From: Beroe forskalii | Lineage: Eukaryota; Ctenophora; Nuda; Beroida; Beroidae | Length of the DNA stretch: 64,000 nt | Direction: 5' to 3' | NCBI GenBank assembly: GCA_011033025.1 | Contig: WFMF01000533.1 | Coordinates: 50,043-114,042, forward strand | In this document: in pieces, positions 51,050 to 63,835 of the stretch | How the letters are laid out: every line of letters starts with the position of its first letter | Position numbering within the stretch: the stretch's first letter is position 1 | The notes under the pieces: generated by a model | Databases searched by the model: none | Seen by the model: the letters and a program-made list of their open reading frames with translations, nothing else | What the model was told of the DNA's origin: nothing | Made by a program: the position numbers and the translations under genes

Positions 51050-52191
51050 TCAATATGGCTTGAATTTTCTAGCTGACTTCATTTTAGCAATTTTCTGCTT
51101 ATCTTCTTGAAATTTCTGTTTCAATGTGGCTAATGATTCTTTACGCTTTTCACGTTCTTGGAAGGAATATAAATGCAGGGTGTCTTTCTTCCTTCTCTCC
51201 ATCTTCTTATCATAGACTTTCTTCTTTTCTTGAGCTGATTCTGTAGAAGCTCCTAGTTTATTACTTTTTGTAACAGTTATCCAGCCATCCTGAAAATGAG
51301 ACTGTACAGCAGTGGTACAAAACACTTAATCTCTCAAAAAACAGAGCAGATAATAAGTTCTTGAAATTTAAATTACTTAAAAATTGGTATATAACAGAAA
51401 TAGAACTGTTTTTAAATTCAAAAAGAACTTGAATTCAAGTAACTTTCAATTTCAAATCATTTGCAATGTTTTTGCTAATATTAGATAAATTACCTCATCA
51501 GGTGTATCTGCCAACTCTTTCTCCCTCAGTACTTTTAATCTTTCTCTTTCATCATATTCAGCCATATACTCTTCACACTCTTTCTGGAGACCATCTTCAT
51601 TGGGATATGTGGTCTCATACTCTGAAACCCACTTCTGCACTCCAATCAGAGGCTTAGTTTGATCAGTGATATTAATTGAGAGTCCCTGAAAATACAAAAA
51701 GGAAATGTGGCAAATGTTTATGATTGCAAAATTAAATACAACAAAAAAGCTTAGCATGATGAAAAAATCAATTTGATGTTTCAATATCTTTATAATGGAA
51801 AAATCAAACACTTTTGTGGATTCAAGCTAAATATAAATTTTGTTATCATAAAAATTACCATTTTAGCTGCTGATAAAAATTGAAGCAGACCATCATTTTC
51901 TTTGAACTGTACAAAAACACAACGAAAAGAAGAACTTGTCCTAGTTGAATTAAAATATTCACTTTTGTTTGGAATGTGAAATTTAGGAGTAGCAGAAGGT
52001 TTGGGCTGTGATGTAACATTGATCACACTACCATATTTCTTGAGAAATTCATGAAAAAAATCATCTGTTGCATACACAGGCACACCTAATATCAAAGCTA
52101 AATTTGGATTGTCTAAATGGGAACAGCAAGGAAGAAAGTGAGGGGCATAGTTCTTGTTCCATGATAATTTTATCCATTCATAAGATTCCAT
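51050..52191 (-). CDS. RRP7A: Ribosomal RNA-processing protein 7 (RRP7A), three exons, 254 residues
   Basis: Exons 51859-52191, 51494-51685 and 51050-51289, all phase 0, ATG 52191 to TGA. The N-terminal half is a diverged RRM (LALILGVPVYATDDFFHEFL for RNP2, RCVFVQFKENDGLLQFL for RNP1). The second exon has the linker helix (VQKWVSEYETTYPNEDGLQK, EYDERE). The last exon is the family signature: DGWITVTKSNK, then a long basic helix ending EDKQKIAKMKSARKFKPY, almost identical to the end of human RRP7A. Known role: nucleolar component of the UTP-C/CURI complex in small-subunit ribosome assembly. Length is close to the human protein (about 280). The start is likely but may miss a short upstream piece. 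Confidence 0.93.
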
Positions 52192-52504
52192 GCCATATGA
52201 CTCAAAATATTATAGAGTTAATAGTATATAGTGACAGCTTCTGCAGCACAAAAAAATCAAAATCCACCAGACCTTTGTTTAGTTGAACTTAGGAGCACTG
52301 TAGTAGCTCCAGTGATCAGCATACCTTTTGGTACAGTGTCATTGAATTCATGACACTCTAAATATTTTAAATGTGCATATATCAGTAGCAATGATACTGA
52401 CATATGTTGAAATGTGAAACACACAATGAATGAAGGGGAAAACCACGTGAACTGAATACTTTAAAACAATTGAATGGAATAATAAACTATAATAATACTA
52501 AGTA

Positions 52505-52670
52505 TTTTTTTCTTGGTGAAGTGGTGTAAGGTGTTATGGTCTCACATCTGGCTCTTGATTGAAAGATCTCGGATTTGATCCTTTTGCAACTCCCAATGTG
52601 CAATAGCCACAGAACACTCAGGTGAGTAGTAGGCTCAGATGAACAGGATGAAATAAAAAATAAATAAATG
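52505..52670 (+). mobile_element. Possible tRNA-derived SINE
   Basis: GGTGAAGTGGTGTAAGGTG resembles an A box and, about 40 bases on, CTCGGATTTGATCC resembles a decayed B box (GGTTCGAATCC). A tail region follows, with GATGAACAGGATGAAATAAA and AATAAATAAATGAA. The fold is too poor for a working tRNA. Confidence 0.45.
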
Positions 52671-52671
52671 A

Positions 52672-53345
52672 ACAGTCATCTTTGGGATACAAATACAGTC
52701 ATCTTTGTACAGTCAAGCCACAAAACTTTCCAACAGCTCTTTCCTTAGTCTCTGACAGGATCCAAGTGAGATACCTTTATCAGAGATTTAGGCAGATCTA
52801 AACAAATGATAATGAGACACCAAAAATGATATGGTGTAATGAAAGCTAACACTGTGGCACACGGACTTGCGACCGTGTTGTGGGGTTGAATGCATTTGAC
52901 GGGCTTAACGCTCCCCAACCACTAGATGGTGTGTTAGTCTCATAAGCTTCAAGTTCATCCAGGAATTTAAGTTCATCATTAGTCTTTGTCCAGTGTAGGG
53001 AATTCAAAGCTCCATCTGGTCAAACTAGATCAAAAGATCAAGTCAACTGTCACATAAAGTGTTATGAGCACATTTGAAGGCGTCTCCATTCTGGGCGACT
53101 GTTTCCTTGCAAGCAAGGTATAAACAATCATCTTTGGGATACAAATACAGTCATCTTTGTACAGTCAAGCCACAAAACTTTCCAACAGCTCTTTCCTTAG
53201 TCTCTGACAGGATCCAAGTGAGATACCTTTATCAGAGATTTAGGCAGATCTAAACAAATGATAATGAGACACCAAAAATGATATGGTGTAATGAAAGCTA
53301 ACACTGTGGCACACGGACTTGCGACCGTGTTGTGGGGTTGAATGC
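52672..53345. repeat. Direct duplication of about 220 bp
   Basis: 52674-52897 and 53130-53342 are almost identical (CATCTTTGGGATACAAATAC to GACCGTGTTGTGGGGTTGAA), 456 bp apart. A 230-bp middle piece lies between them. High identity means a recent event, perhaps a transposon whose two terminal copies are seen. Confidence 0.88.
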
Positions 53346-53900
53346 ATTTGAATGCATTTAAATGAACAGGATAATAAATAGCAGTTTCTTGAAGTGTCTG
53401 ATTAATGTTTAGTGTGAGCCTGTATGATATCATGTGAATGGACACAAGTGAAACTGGAGGATGATAATGAACGGAATGAATCTAAAAATTTCACATAACC
53501 ACACAAATCTACTGACAGTTTCGGGATCTCTGTGTGAATGTTAATCATCCTCAGTTTTGAACATCCTCAGTTAATTAATTTAATGTGTGAGTCTGTTAAA
53601 TCAATCATAAACTTATAAAGTAAAAGTAAAGTAAAGTATCAATCCATAAATTCACATTATTCAAGACAAATATACTTCTTGTTATATCCAGACCCTGTTG
53701 TGTCTCTAAATTTTGTTTCCCTATTACAGCATAGATGAATTGAATAAATAATTTTTTTGCAATGCAGCAACAAAATTTCTGCATGAAACACTAATATAAA
53801 CAGACTTTTTGAAATAAAGTTAAGCAAAGTAAAGTAAGCATAATGGTATTTAACCATCTCTAATCTCATACCCAATTGATCAATATCAAACATTAACTTC

Positions 53901-54600
53901 CCCTAACCAGGGCGCTGGTTAGGGCAATAGGGCAAAACATCGAAACAATTATTTACTTATTTAGCACCATATCACTTTGGTGCCCATTCCATAGTAACAT
54001 TAATAAAAATCGAATTACGTTATATATCCAAACAAAAATGCTTGAATACTAAAACAAACATATAGCAACAGTGAAATTTTAATATTCAGAATTATCAAAA
54101 AGGTGAAAAAATGGTTTATGGCAAAATCTTTTAATCAGTGTTTTAAATTCAAGTGGTATTTTGTCTGTTATGTCGATGATTTGCTAAATTAAGTATATCC
54201 CTGCCCTGTTTGCGTTGCGCGGTGCGCCGCGCCTCCCCAGAACATATCGTAGCGTAGGATGTTACCCTATTCTCAAGCGTGGCGCAACGTTCCACATAGA
54301 CTTCCTTTCCTAAGCCCGCATAGGTGTGCGTACGCGCGCCGCCACTCGCCAGCCGCGCTACGCAACGCAGACAGGGATATACGTGTTTATTGATGGATTT
54401 CTCCCATCCCTGCGCGCAACACTCGCGTACTCGGAGGTTTGGAGGGTCGTGTTGCATACTCCCCGCGGAAAACCTTGCGTGCGTGGCGGAGGGTAGGGTA
54501 ACATCCTACAAACGTGTTTAGCAAAGATTTCCCCTAACCAGGGGAGTCGCTTGCCGCGCCGCGCACTCCGTGCGCGAAACCAGGGCGCTGGTTAGGGCAA
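53901..54600. repeat. GC-rich fold-back bounded by CCCTAACCAG palindromes
   Basis: CCCTAACCAG and CTGGTTAGGG lie 4 bases apart at 53901-53924 and again, split by a 43-bp GC-rich insert, at 54532-54597. Between them are nested inverted repeats: GTAGGATGTTACCCT with its complement near 54494, and TATCCCTG...TTGCG with CGCAACGCAGACAGGGATA near 54361. The CpG content is far above the neighbourhood. Confidence 0.75.
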
Positions 54601-54994
54601 CACATAAATGGGCAACGTCCGTCGACCAGAACAGGGAAGTGCCGCGCGCGCACGTATACACACCTATGCGAGCTTAGAATATCGATGATTAACCCTGGTA
54701 TCACCAGGCAATTGGTTTTTCGATAATTTGAAAAATTCGATTAATTTATGTGTAACTAGCGGGCCCGTTGGACCTGCTGACACACAGCTCACTCGACACT
54801 GCTATGCAGCACCTCTTTCGCAAATTTTAAACACCAACATTCCAATTGATTGGATAGTTTTTCATTTTTCCGCATCAAAATATCCCTATCAGATCAAATA
54901 AATCAAATATCAAATTTTATGAAGGAGCAGATTGGAAAATAGAACTTTGTTGGTTACTTTTAGTCGTGCTAAACCATGTGAATTTTGATGTGGA

Positions 54995-55463
54995 ATGTCT
55001 GCCACATCCCTCAAATCATCGCTCAAGCTGTGCTACTCTAACCAAGAACGGGAGAAGAAACGAGCCTACAACAACAGAGTGATGCAGAACGAAGGAGGCA
55101 CATTCACGCCACTCGTGTTCACGGTTTTTGGCACAGCGAGCAGAGAATGCTCGAACTTCCTCAAAACTTTGAGCATGAAATTAGACACTAAAACTGAGGA
55201 CAAAAATGAAGATGCTATTTGTTGGCTTAGATGTAAACTATCATTTTTGTGTATCAAACATTTAGGTATGTGTGTGAGAGGTAGTAGAACTTCAAATAAA
55301 AATTTATATGTTTCGAATGACTTTGCAAACGATATAGCAGATGCCAGACTTTGATTTTATGAGGGTATTTAGGGGTTTTCATTTATGCATGATTTTAAAA
55401 TTTCGAAGTGCCAATGTAAATACAATTTTGTAAATAATATTTTGTTTTCAAAAAAAAAAAAAA
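54995..55463 (+). mobile_element. 3' remnant of a retroelement
   Basis: A 119-codon frame resembles the C-terminal tail seen in many invertebrate reverse-transcriptase elements (basic EREKKRAYNNRV, FTPLVFTVFGTASREC, then an IRGSR-like end). An A-rich run follows at 55449-55463. Only the 3' end is present, so it is an old truncated copy. The family is not certain. Confidence 0.6.
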
Positions 55464-55811
55464 ATTTTGATCCGTTTTGATTGCAAGATGATACAAATTC
55501 TGACAACTATTTCTCATACTTACATTGGAAAATTTTGTTTCGTTCACATTGATCAAGAACAGGTACCGTCCTCGTATCTGCTACACCTATCTTGAGATCT
55601 TGAATTTGATGTAAAACAACGTCAAATTTTCAAAAACTGCAGCACAGCATTTAACAGTAGTAGCGTAATAGAAAGCTCTCGCATAGCACTGATTATAATC
55701 TGCACGTGCGCAAAAATTGGTTTCCATAGCAACGGCGCCTCATTTCTCCCTTTCGCCTTTGTTTCTCTTGATATTTTCTTGGCAAGCTCAAATTTAATTG
55801 TGGACGGCGGC

Positions 55812-55852
55812 ACATACAAACATTATTCACGACGTGAATAATGTTTGTATGT
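55812..55852. repeat. Perfect 41-bp palindrome
   Basis: ACATACAAACATTATTCACG, one base, then its exact complement. It sits just upstream of the LINE that begins near 55880. Confidence 0.95.
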
Positions 55853-55879
55853 ACTTTATATATAAGATGTACCGTACAT

Positions 55880-57570
55880 GTTTGAAGTGATTGATCATTG
55901 ATGACAATGTCCACCCCAAGCTGCTCCACTCTTTAGCTAATAATTGTGACTTTGTCAGATCTATCACATTGCTGTATGCAAAGTGTATTGAAACATGTGC
56001 AATGCCTAGTATCTGGAAAACAGCAAATGTTGTAGCTTTACATAAGAAAGACTCAAAGCTTGATCCTCTTAACTATATAGGCCTGTTTCCTTAACCTGTA
56101 TTTTGTGTAAGATTTATGAGAAGTTTTTGAGAGAACACATACTCAGTATTGTCGAGAAGAATATTTCCAATGGTCAACATGGTTTCATTGAAGGGAACTC
56201 ATGCCTTTCAAATTTACTTGAAACTTTTGATACTGTTTTAGATATGCTTGACTCAGGTTACCCTGTAGACTTATTCTTCCTTGATTTTCTTGAAGCTTTT
56301 GACTCTGTGCCTCACTATAGACTTTTAACTAAACTTGAGGGTTATGGAATAAAAGGGTCTTTGTTAGAAATTTTACGGGATTTCTTATCTGGTAGAACAA
56401 TGAGAACAAGTGTCAGAGGTTGCTACTCTAAGAGCAGAGCTATTCTTAGTGGTGTCCCTCAGGGCTCAGTTTTGGGACCCGTACTTTTTATACTGTTCAT
56501 TAATGATCTACCAGAGGAAATTAAGAACAAGAGTATGTTATTTGCTGATGATTTAAAACTAATTGCAAATGCTGGAAATATTGAAATAAGATTCAGATAA
56601 ATGAAGATCTTCATAAGCTAGAGCAGTGGGAACAATTGTGGCTTCTAAAGTTTAATACTGAGAAATGTAAAGTTATGCATCTACCCTATAACAATAATCC
56701 TAATAATCAATACTTTCTAAATGGTGTGTTATTAGATGATGTTAAAAATTGAAAAAGATTTAGGCTTGTTTGTGGTGAAAATTTAGGCTGGGATGACAAT
56801 ATTAGATCTTGTATTAAATTAACTAATAAATGTATTGGTTGGGTATCTAGGAACATGATTGACAGAGATCACAGGTTGTTGTCTCGTGTTTATAAATCAA
56901 TAATCCGTCCTAGACTTGAATACTGTGTCCAGTTGTGGAACCCGTTGCTTGCCATGGGAACTGGTCGACAATCTTGGAGTTGGAGTCTATTCAGAGGAGG
57001 TTCACCCGTCTTGCCAATGATGTTGGCCTCCTTCCCTACAGCAAGCGACTGGAAATAATGCAACTTACTACTCTTGGGGAGAGGCGTATACGTGGAGACC
57101 TCATAGAAACCTTTAAGATTGTTACAGGCAAAAGTTGGTTATGGTAAGAATGTGTTCAATTTGAGCAGATCCGGTAGCAAGATTGTAAGTAAAGTGAATG
57201 TTCAAGTAGACAGTGATATCCTAAAGTTGAGACAATCATTTCTTCCTGATAGAATTAAAAAGTATTGGAACATTTTACCTTCTTATGTCAAGTCATCAGA
57301 CAATGTTTCATCTTTTAAAGTGAACCTAGAGAAGTTTAGAGAATCTTCTCATTTAGAAAATCATTTTTGGGAAGTATCTTATATTATAATTGATAAAATT
57401 GAAGGGAATGCCAGTTATCTGATCATAAGGAAAAATTTAACAAGTATCTTATGGAAAACCCCTTTGTTGCTAAAAGGAAAGGTTTTAATACTTTTTCTCA
57501 TAATGGGTAATTAATATTATTATGTCTGCTGTGTTTTTTTTTATCTATTTTTCGTTTTTAACCATAATTT
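55880..57570 (+). mobile_element. 5'-truncated CR1/Jockey-like LINE
   Basis: Reverse-transcriptase motifs in order: MPSIWKTANVVALHKK, QHGFIEGNSCLSNLLETFD, FLDFLEAFDSVPH (usually DFxKAFD), GVPQGSVLGPVLFILFINDL, LFADDLKL (the FADD active site, with two intact aspartates). Then come the C-terminal block SIIRPRLEYCVQLWNP and a terminal helical part to about 57514. The endonuclease half is missing, and at least four stops or shifts interrupt it, so it is inactive. The AT-rich end near 57520-57560 has no clean tail. Confidence 0.9.
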
Positions 57571-60300
57571 TGTTTTCAGAATCTTAAATTATTCTAATTT
57601 TTATGTATATATTTTGGTGAAACTTAACTTTTAATTCATAACAAACTCATAACAAACTCTGCATCTGTATCAGCTATCAAATCTAGAATCAAAAACACGC
57701 TCCTCAGTGAACAAAAAAGTGGGTGTGAAATAACATGGTGAAATCGTCTTTCGAATAGCAACTCTCTCGTAATGAGATAAGGAAAACTTCTCTTCCATGT
57801 AAGTGTCTATCTATATTCACAATAATACAGTAATATTAATGGACAATTTACTCCATACATAGATGCATCCACTTTTCAACTACTGACTTGTATTTAAACA
57901 TACAAATTTTGTAATATTTAAGTACCTAGTGCAACTTTTTCTTATGTAATATCTAAGTACCAAATGCAACTTTTCCCTCTGTAGAATTACCAAAATTGTA
58001 AGCCAATGTAGCAGCCACAGGCTTGTTAAAAAGGAAGGCAAACGTTATCTGTTAAAGAAAATGCATATCCTTCATCTATCAAAAATTACACCCCAACCCC
58101 CTAAATTTTGTGCCCACCTTGCCCTTGCCTGATCTTGGTACCCGAACCATCATATTTAAAACCTGCAACTACCAAGCAGAAAGCATCAAACTTTCCTTAG
58201 TACTTCTTGCTTCCATTATACCACTTTTTTCCTTCTCCAAATCTTAGATACCCAAAATTACAATCACTGAACCAGGGATGTGATTAAGCTGACAAGGCAA
58301 GAGCATCCTTTAGCTGCAGTGATTGTTTGAGAGAGAAAAGTTGAAACTATCAAAAAGTTTTGTGTGAACTTGGGACTGCCTGATTATTTGAATATATAAT
58401 TTAGGCACTCCCGCATTTATTAAGGCTTAAGGTTTAGTCATAAGGACTTAAGTAACTGGAACTAAAATTGAATTCACCATGCTGAAAGAAAACATCACCA
58501 CCCCAACAGCATCTCAAATGAAATGCTTTGTTATACAACTTGAACCTCTAAAACATACCTTCTGACCCATCCCTGACCCCATGCAGCTAACCCTGAACCT
58601 TAGGCTGAGTCCCTCAGTATTATCTTGACTTATATTATAACTTCTAATGTGTACTTCAACTTAATACACTGCTTGATATTTTTGTCTGAATGGTACCACC
58701 AATAATGTTCGACATATTATCTGATTATAATTTACTGACATTAATTGATAATTATTATTATTTGAGTTGATATGATTCTAATAAAAGAAAATGTTGTCAG
58801 CTATAAATTTTAATCTTTGTTTCACTAATCTTTGTTTCACTAATACCAAAAATTTACTCTAATTCTAATTCTGATATTTCTTCTGAAAGTCTTGTAGTTT
58901 CAGAAAGCCAGGTCTCCTCGGTGAAAGGAAGGTGGTTTAGGCCTTAGATGACAGGTAGGGGTCTCAGAATTCAGGTATTTAGGTATTTAGGACAGATAGT
59001 GACTGAAAGGCTCTTTTACCAGGTTTTTATTGTTGTTCTACATTGTAGATCAAAGTATGAATTTTTAATTTATTATCTTTTATTTTTTAATGCTATATAC
59101 CTTCGATGTGATTTATTTAATAAAATTTTTCCATTTCACTTTAATTTATTAGATTGCCTAAGGCGCCCATTTGATAAACCAACAGACTATCAATAGGTTT
59201 TAGAATACTAATACGGTTGGATGTGCCCTTCAGACAGATTGATAAATGAATTATCTGAAGATAATATTTTCTATAGAAACTTTACTACTCAAAACATAAA
59301 CACATAATTCTTCGCTAGGAATGTGGAAGTCGGTCTGAGTTGGTATGGTAACTGCTGTTTGCATTTGGAATGGTCATTTTCCAAGTTAAAAGACAGGGAA
59401 TGTCCGTCGGCCCATATGCTGGCAGTGGGTATTGCTGACTTAACTGGCTCCTGCATAGTGTACCCATTGCGGTATACCTACTTGGCGCCTGAAACTAATA
59501 TTCAAAAACAGTCTGTTGTAAAACGAGCTGATTCGGGCACACCAACTGCACATGTGACATTTCTGAACGTGAAAATGTAATCTTGTGAAACAAATCTTTA
59601 CACTGAAGGGTAGCCTATCATTAATATTTATAAATATATTTGATATGATTTGATTGTAAAGTGCCGAAAAATTTATTAAACGTTGTTTCTCTATTAAACG
59701 TTGTTTCTCTGTTTGTCAGGGCACTATATCATAGTGCAACTTATTGTATTATTTAAACTGAATATTGAGAGTACCTTGTAGAGGTACATGACGTGAAGAA
59801 GGATGATGAAGAGCAAGTTTGTTCTATTTGTGTTGTATTCATTACAAAACTATTATCTTATCTTATCTTATGCAGTGAAACACACACACTATGTATAGCA
59901 CTAATCGACTGACAGTTTCGAAATTAAATATTAATGTACCGTACATGATACACAAACATTATTGGTCATTATTTCCTAAGCCCACATAGGTGTTTGTATG
60001 TGTCTACGTACACACACCTATTCTTCCATTTGGGAGAACACTTTCATGTTTCATAATTAAATCTGAAGCTTTACATTGGTCATCTTGAAACTTTCTTCGT
60101 GTTTTTGTGATCTATTTGTGTGGTCAATTCATTGGTCAAATTATTTTGATTGATTCAGATAATTGGATTGAAGTTTGAAGTATTGGGTTTTTGAGCCTGT
60201 ATGGGCCTGCAGAGTCTTGCAGATTGATGCCTTGCAGAAAGTTTTCTTAATGAACTCAATGAACTGAGGCACCTGCATCGTTATGCATCGATCGAATGAA
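57571..60300. other. Region without recognised genes
   Basis: 2.7 kb of AT-rich DNA. Short frames (58948 and 59323 on +) have no recognisable content and no splice support. Small local repeats are present (TTAAACGTTGTTTCTC twice near 59675; TTATCTTATCTTATC near 59850). Confidence 0.5.
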
Positions 60301-60302
60301 CT

Positions 60303-60394
60303 GATCAAATGAAAAACGCACACAATAGCGTGCGCTTGCCTTTTTGCGCGGATGTCTTCATAAAATTGTATTGTGCGCGTTTTTCATTTGATCA
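60303..60394. repeat. Inverted repeat GATCAAATGAAAAACGC
   Basis: Arms of about 24 bp (60303-60326, 60370-60394) differ at one base. Close by are direct repeats of TGAACTGA and AACTCAATGAACTGA. Confidence 0.85.
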
Positions 60395-60964
60395 ATCCAT
60401 TTGATCGACGCGGAACGATGAAACCACCTGATAAACTCAATGAACTGATAAACTCAATGAACTGATTTGCTTTTTATCACATGTGCTTTCAAGTAATAAA
60501 CAGCTGTGTTGCCTAGGCAACCCCGATGCGCGAGGTTGCGCTACATGCTAGTACCTTGTGCGCAGTTTTGGGAATCGCACCAATTTCGCGACAACATCGC
60601 ACGATTTGAGGGTCTAAACTTAAGAAAAATGAATTTTGAAGGTGACCATTCAATAGAGCTCAGCTGTACGAGTTTATAGGTGAAAAGATCATTAAGATAC
60701 GCTATTCCTGCCAGGAGTTATGTTCAATAACAGCTCGCAACAGAAAACACGTTTTTCTAATTGCGCCGTCTTCCATGGTTCATTGTGGAGCTCAGGAGCG
60801 TGATATCCAAAAATCTAAGATCAACTTGAAGTACAAAATTTTATCCTCTAGCGATTCCCGAAGGTTTCAAAGTCTCTATCTTCAAAAATGGATTTCTATA
60901 GAACGACACCACGAGTCGATGTAAAATTGGTGTAAATTTATCCGAATGAGGTTGCGCTACAAAT

Positions 60965-63835
60965 TGTAGATGGAATTTTGCCGAGCCGGCTACAAGCGCA
61001 ACCTCGCTCATTTCGATTGATAAACAATCAACGTCTTGATCCGAGATCGTATCGACAAGAAATTCGATTTTCCTTGTAAATTTGCTATTAAACAAGACGA
61101 CAGCAGCATCTTCACAAATCTGCTAATAATTGATTAACTAATTTGTCATTTCAGGTGTCTTTCAGGTGACTCACATAAGGTGAAACAGGAATCTGAGATG
61201 CTGGGGTACAAGAACCGGAGGAAAATTCTCAACAATTCTACCAACAGATGAGATTAAGAGGTAATTTCAGATGGCACAGATTCGTGATTTATATTCCATT
61301 ACAAAAATATTTTGTATTTCATTGGGACAAAGAAGTACTGAAAATCGATCACATAACCACGGTTTTGGTCGCTAAAACAGTGTAGCATTTTGGCCTGTTA
61401 ACACCCGACAAGCAATACCCTATATTTTAGACACACGGACATTAAACCTCGAAATTTTCTACCTACAACACTTTACCGCATGATGTTTCAACTATAGAGT
61501 TAGACTAAGGTTAGGGTCTTGGTTAGGGTATGGAATAGGGTAAAGGGTTAGGGTCAGAGAAGAGAGATAAAGTGCTGTGAGGTAAAATTTCTGAGGTTTC
61601 AAGTGGGTTTCCCAGCAAAGTCTCTATCATGAGGCAAAACAAGCAAAAGAAGGACTTTTGTCAGTTGATTATCATGAAACATGGTGGCAATGTGAAGTAG
61701 TCAAGCTCTCGCCTCACGAAATTAAATGCTAAACTGTTATTATAGTCCAGCAGCGAACAGAAATATTAAAGTATAAAAGTACAGACTCTGAAATAGAAAT
61801 TATGTCAAATTAACATCACTTCTAACAGCAGTGGATAAATCTCGAATCAAATAGCCGAGAGAACAGTGAACTGCAGTGAAAGCAGTGATAGGCTGATAGC
61901 AGCAGGCCAAATTCTGTGAAAGCAATCATTTTGAGAAAGTTAAAATCATACGCAAGGAAGAGAAGTAAAAAAAATACAAAATCAAACACGAGAGAATTAA
62001 ATACAAAATCACGAAATAAAGTTTGAATTTGCGTTGATCATTTTATTTTGCCATTTTGTCATGGTAACACATTCTTCGGAAATAGCAAGAGCTGAGTGAG
62101 AGTAATACGTCATTATCATAAGTAACAATGGTGGATTACTTTTTCTCACACACTGAGGAAATGATGTCAAATAAATGCCGCCTAATTACCGCAACAGTCT
62201 GATACATTGTGCAACTGTCCCATGAGAAAAGTAAGATACTACACACTTTTAAATTCATTGACATACCATATTCAACCATAGTAATTACGTCATTCTCATT
62301 TGCCTATTATTACAGTGCTGCAAAAACCGAGTTTCACCAAATGTAAATTTTCTGTTTTAACCGATTTCCTTCATCGTTTTGTATATCATTTTCATGTTTT
62401 TTTTGTAATTGATGCGTTTCAAAGTGACATGCTACCAACATTCGTTTGTTTTATCAATCTGATTATTGTTTGTTTTTCTATGATTACTAGCGTTTCAAAT
62501 TTTTTCACAGCATCACACCACATTTTGACTCAAGCTTCTATTTCAAAAACTTTTGAGATTTATTTAAATACATCCATGCTTTGAGTCCATGCTTTGATTC
62601 GATTTGTTTTAACAAATTTTCGCCCCTGACCCCTTCAAGCCCTCGGGCTTAACAACTTCCACTTGGCTAAGCCAGGGATCGTTCACATCTTACTTAATCA
62701 CCTAAGGGGGGGGGATTACGAATGACCATTACATGTTATTGTATAAACAAATGTAACTTACTGTAAACTTGCTTAGGAGGGGGGAGGGGTTAAAAATTGG
62801 CCAAAATTGATTATAAAATATGTGAATCATTCCTAATACTCACCCAGCTCTTACCAATTCCAAAGAAGCAAAGAATATGTTACCAAGGCAACATGGCAGA
62901 GATCAACGCAATTATGCAAATTCCAAGCTTAATTCCGTGATATTGTATTCTATCTTTCGTATCTTTCGACTTTTATTTCATTCCTAATCCGATGTTTGTA
63001 ATTTTTGTATGATTGCAACTCTCGAAATGGTTGTATTACAGAATTTGAGCTTCATTCTATCCACTTCACTGTTCTCTGTATTATTTGATTCGAGGTAAAT
63101 GTCTACTGCTGATGGAATTGCTGTTAATTTGATTCAAGTTTTTATTTCAAAGTCTGTACTTTTATACTCTTATACTTCCTGTTCGCTGCTGACTATCTAG
63201 ATATCAGTTTTTAACATTTAATTACTTGAGAGCCTGACTACTTCTGCATTGTCTGATGTTTTGCTGACAATCAACATACAAGATAACTTTATTTGCTTGT
63301 TTCTATTTCATTATAGAGACTTTGCTGTTTATTAAAATCTTATGGTGACACTTTCAAAGCATCATGTGTGTTTAAAACATAGGTATTGCTTGTCGGGTGC
63401 TTACAGGCCAAAATGCTACACTGTTTTAGGACCAAAAACTGTGATTATGTGATCGATTTTCAGTACTTTTTGTCTCAATGTAATACAACAAGGAAATATT
63501 TTGTAATGAATATTAATCACGAAAATCTGTGCCATCTGAAATTAATCTCATCTGTTGGGTAGAATTGTTGAGAATTTTCCTCCGGTTCTTAAAAATTCCC
63601 AGCATCTCAGATTCTGTTTCACCTTATGTGAGTCGCCTGAAAGGCCTGAAATGACAAATAATTAGTTAATCAATTAGCAGATTTGTGAAGATGCTGCTGT
63701 CGTCTTGTTTAATAGCAATTTACAAGGAAAATCGGAATTTTTGTCGTGATACGATCTCGGGATCAAGACGTTGATTTACCAATCGAAATGAGCGAGGTTG
63801 TGCTACAGCGCGCGGCTCGGGCAAAATTATCTACA
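60965..63835. repeat. Large inverted repeat at the right edge
   Basis: 60965-61440 matches the reverse complement of about 63390-63835 (e.g. CTCGCTCATTTCGATTG, TCAACGTCTTGATCC, CTGAGATGCTGGG, AGTGTAGCATTTTGGCCTGT). The match continues with breaks (AGCAGCGAACAG...TATAAAAGTACAGACT, 61745-61790 against 63145-63190) to about 61870. Arms reach about 0.9 kb around a loop of about 1.1 kb. Divergence is perhaps 10-15%. No gene is seen in it. Confidence 0.85.
61508..61556 (+). repeat. Short degenerate TTAGGG run
   Basis: GGTTAGGG occurs twice and GGGTTAGGG once, with related TAGGGTA units between. Present in the left arm only. Confidence 0.7.

Noticed and set aside
52510-52585. A functional tRNA gene
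   Set aside because: The B box is decayed and no cloverleaf with a sound anticodon arm can be drawn; kept only as a possible SINE.
59323-59580. 85-codon plus-strand frame as a gene
   Set aside because: No recognised motif, splice support or conservation argument.
61508-61556. A chromosome end
   Set aside because: Only a few degenerate TTAGGG units, with unique sequence on both sides.
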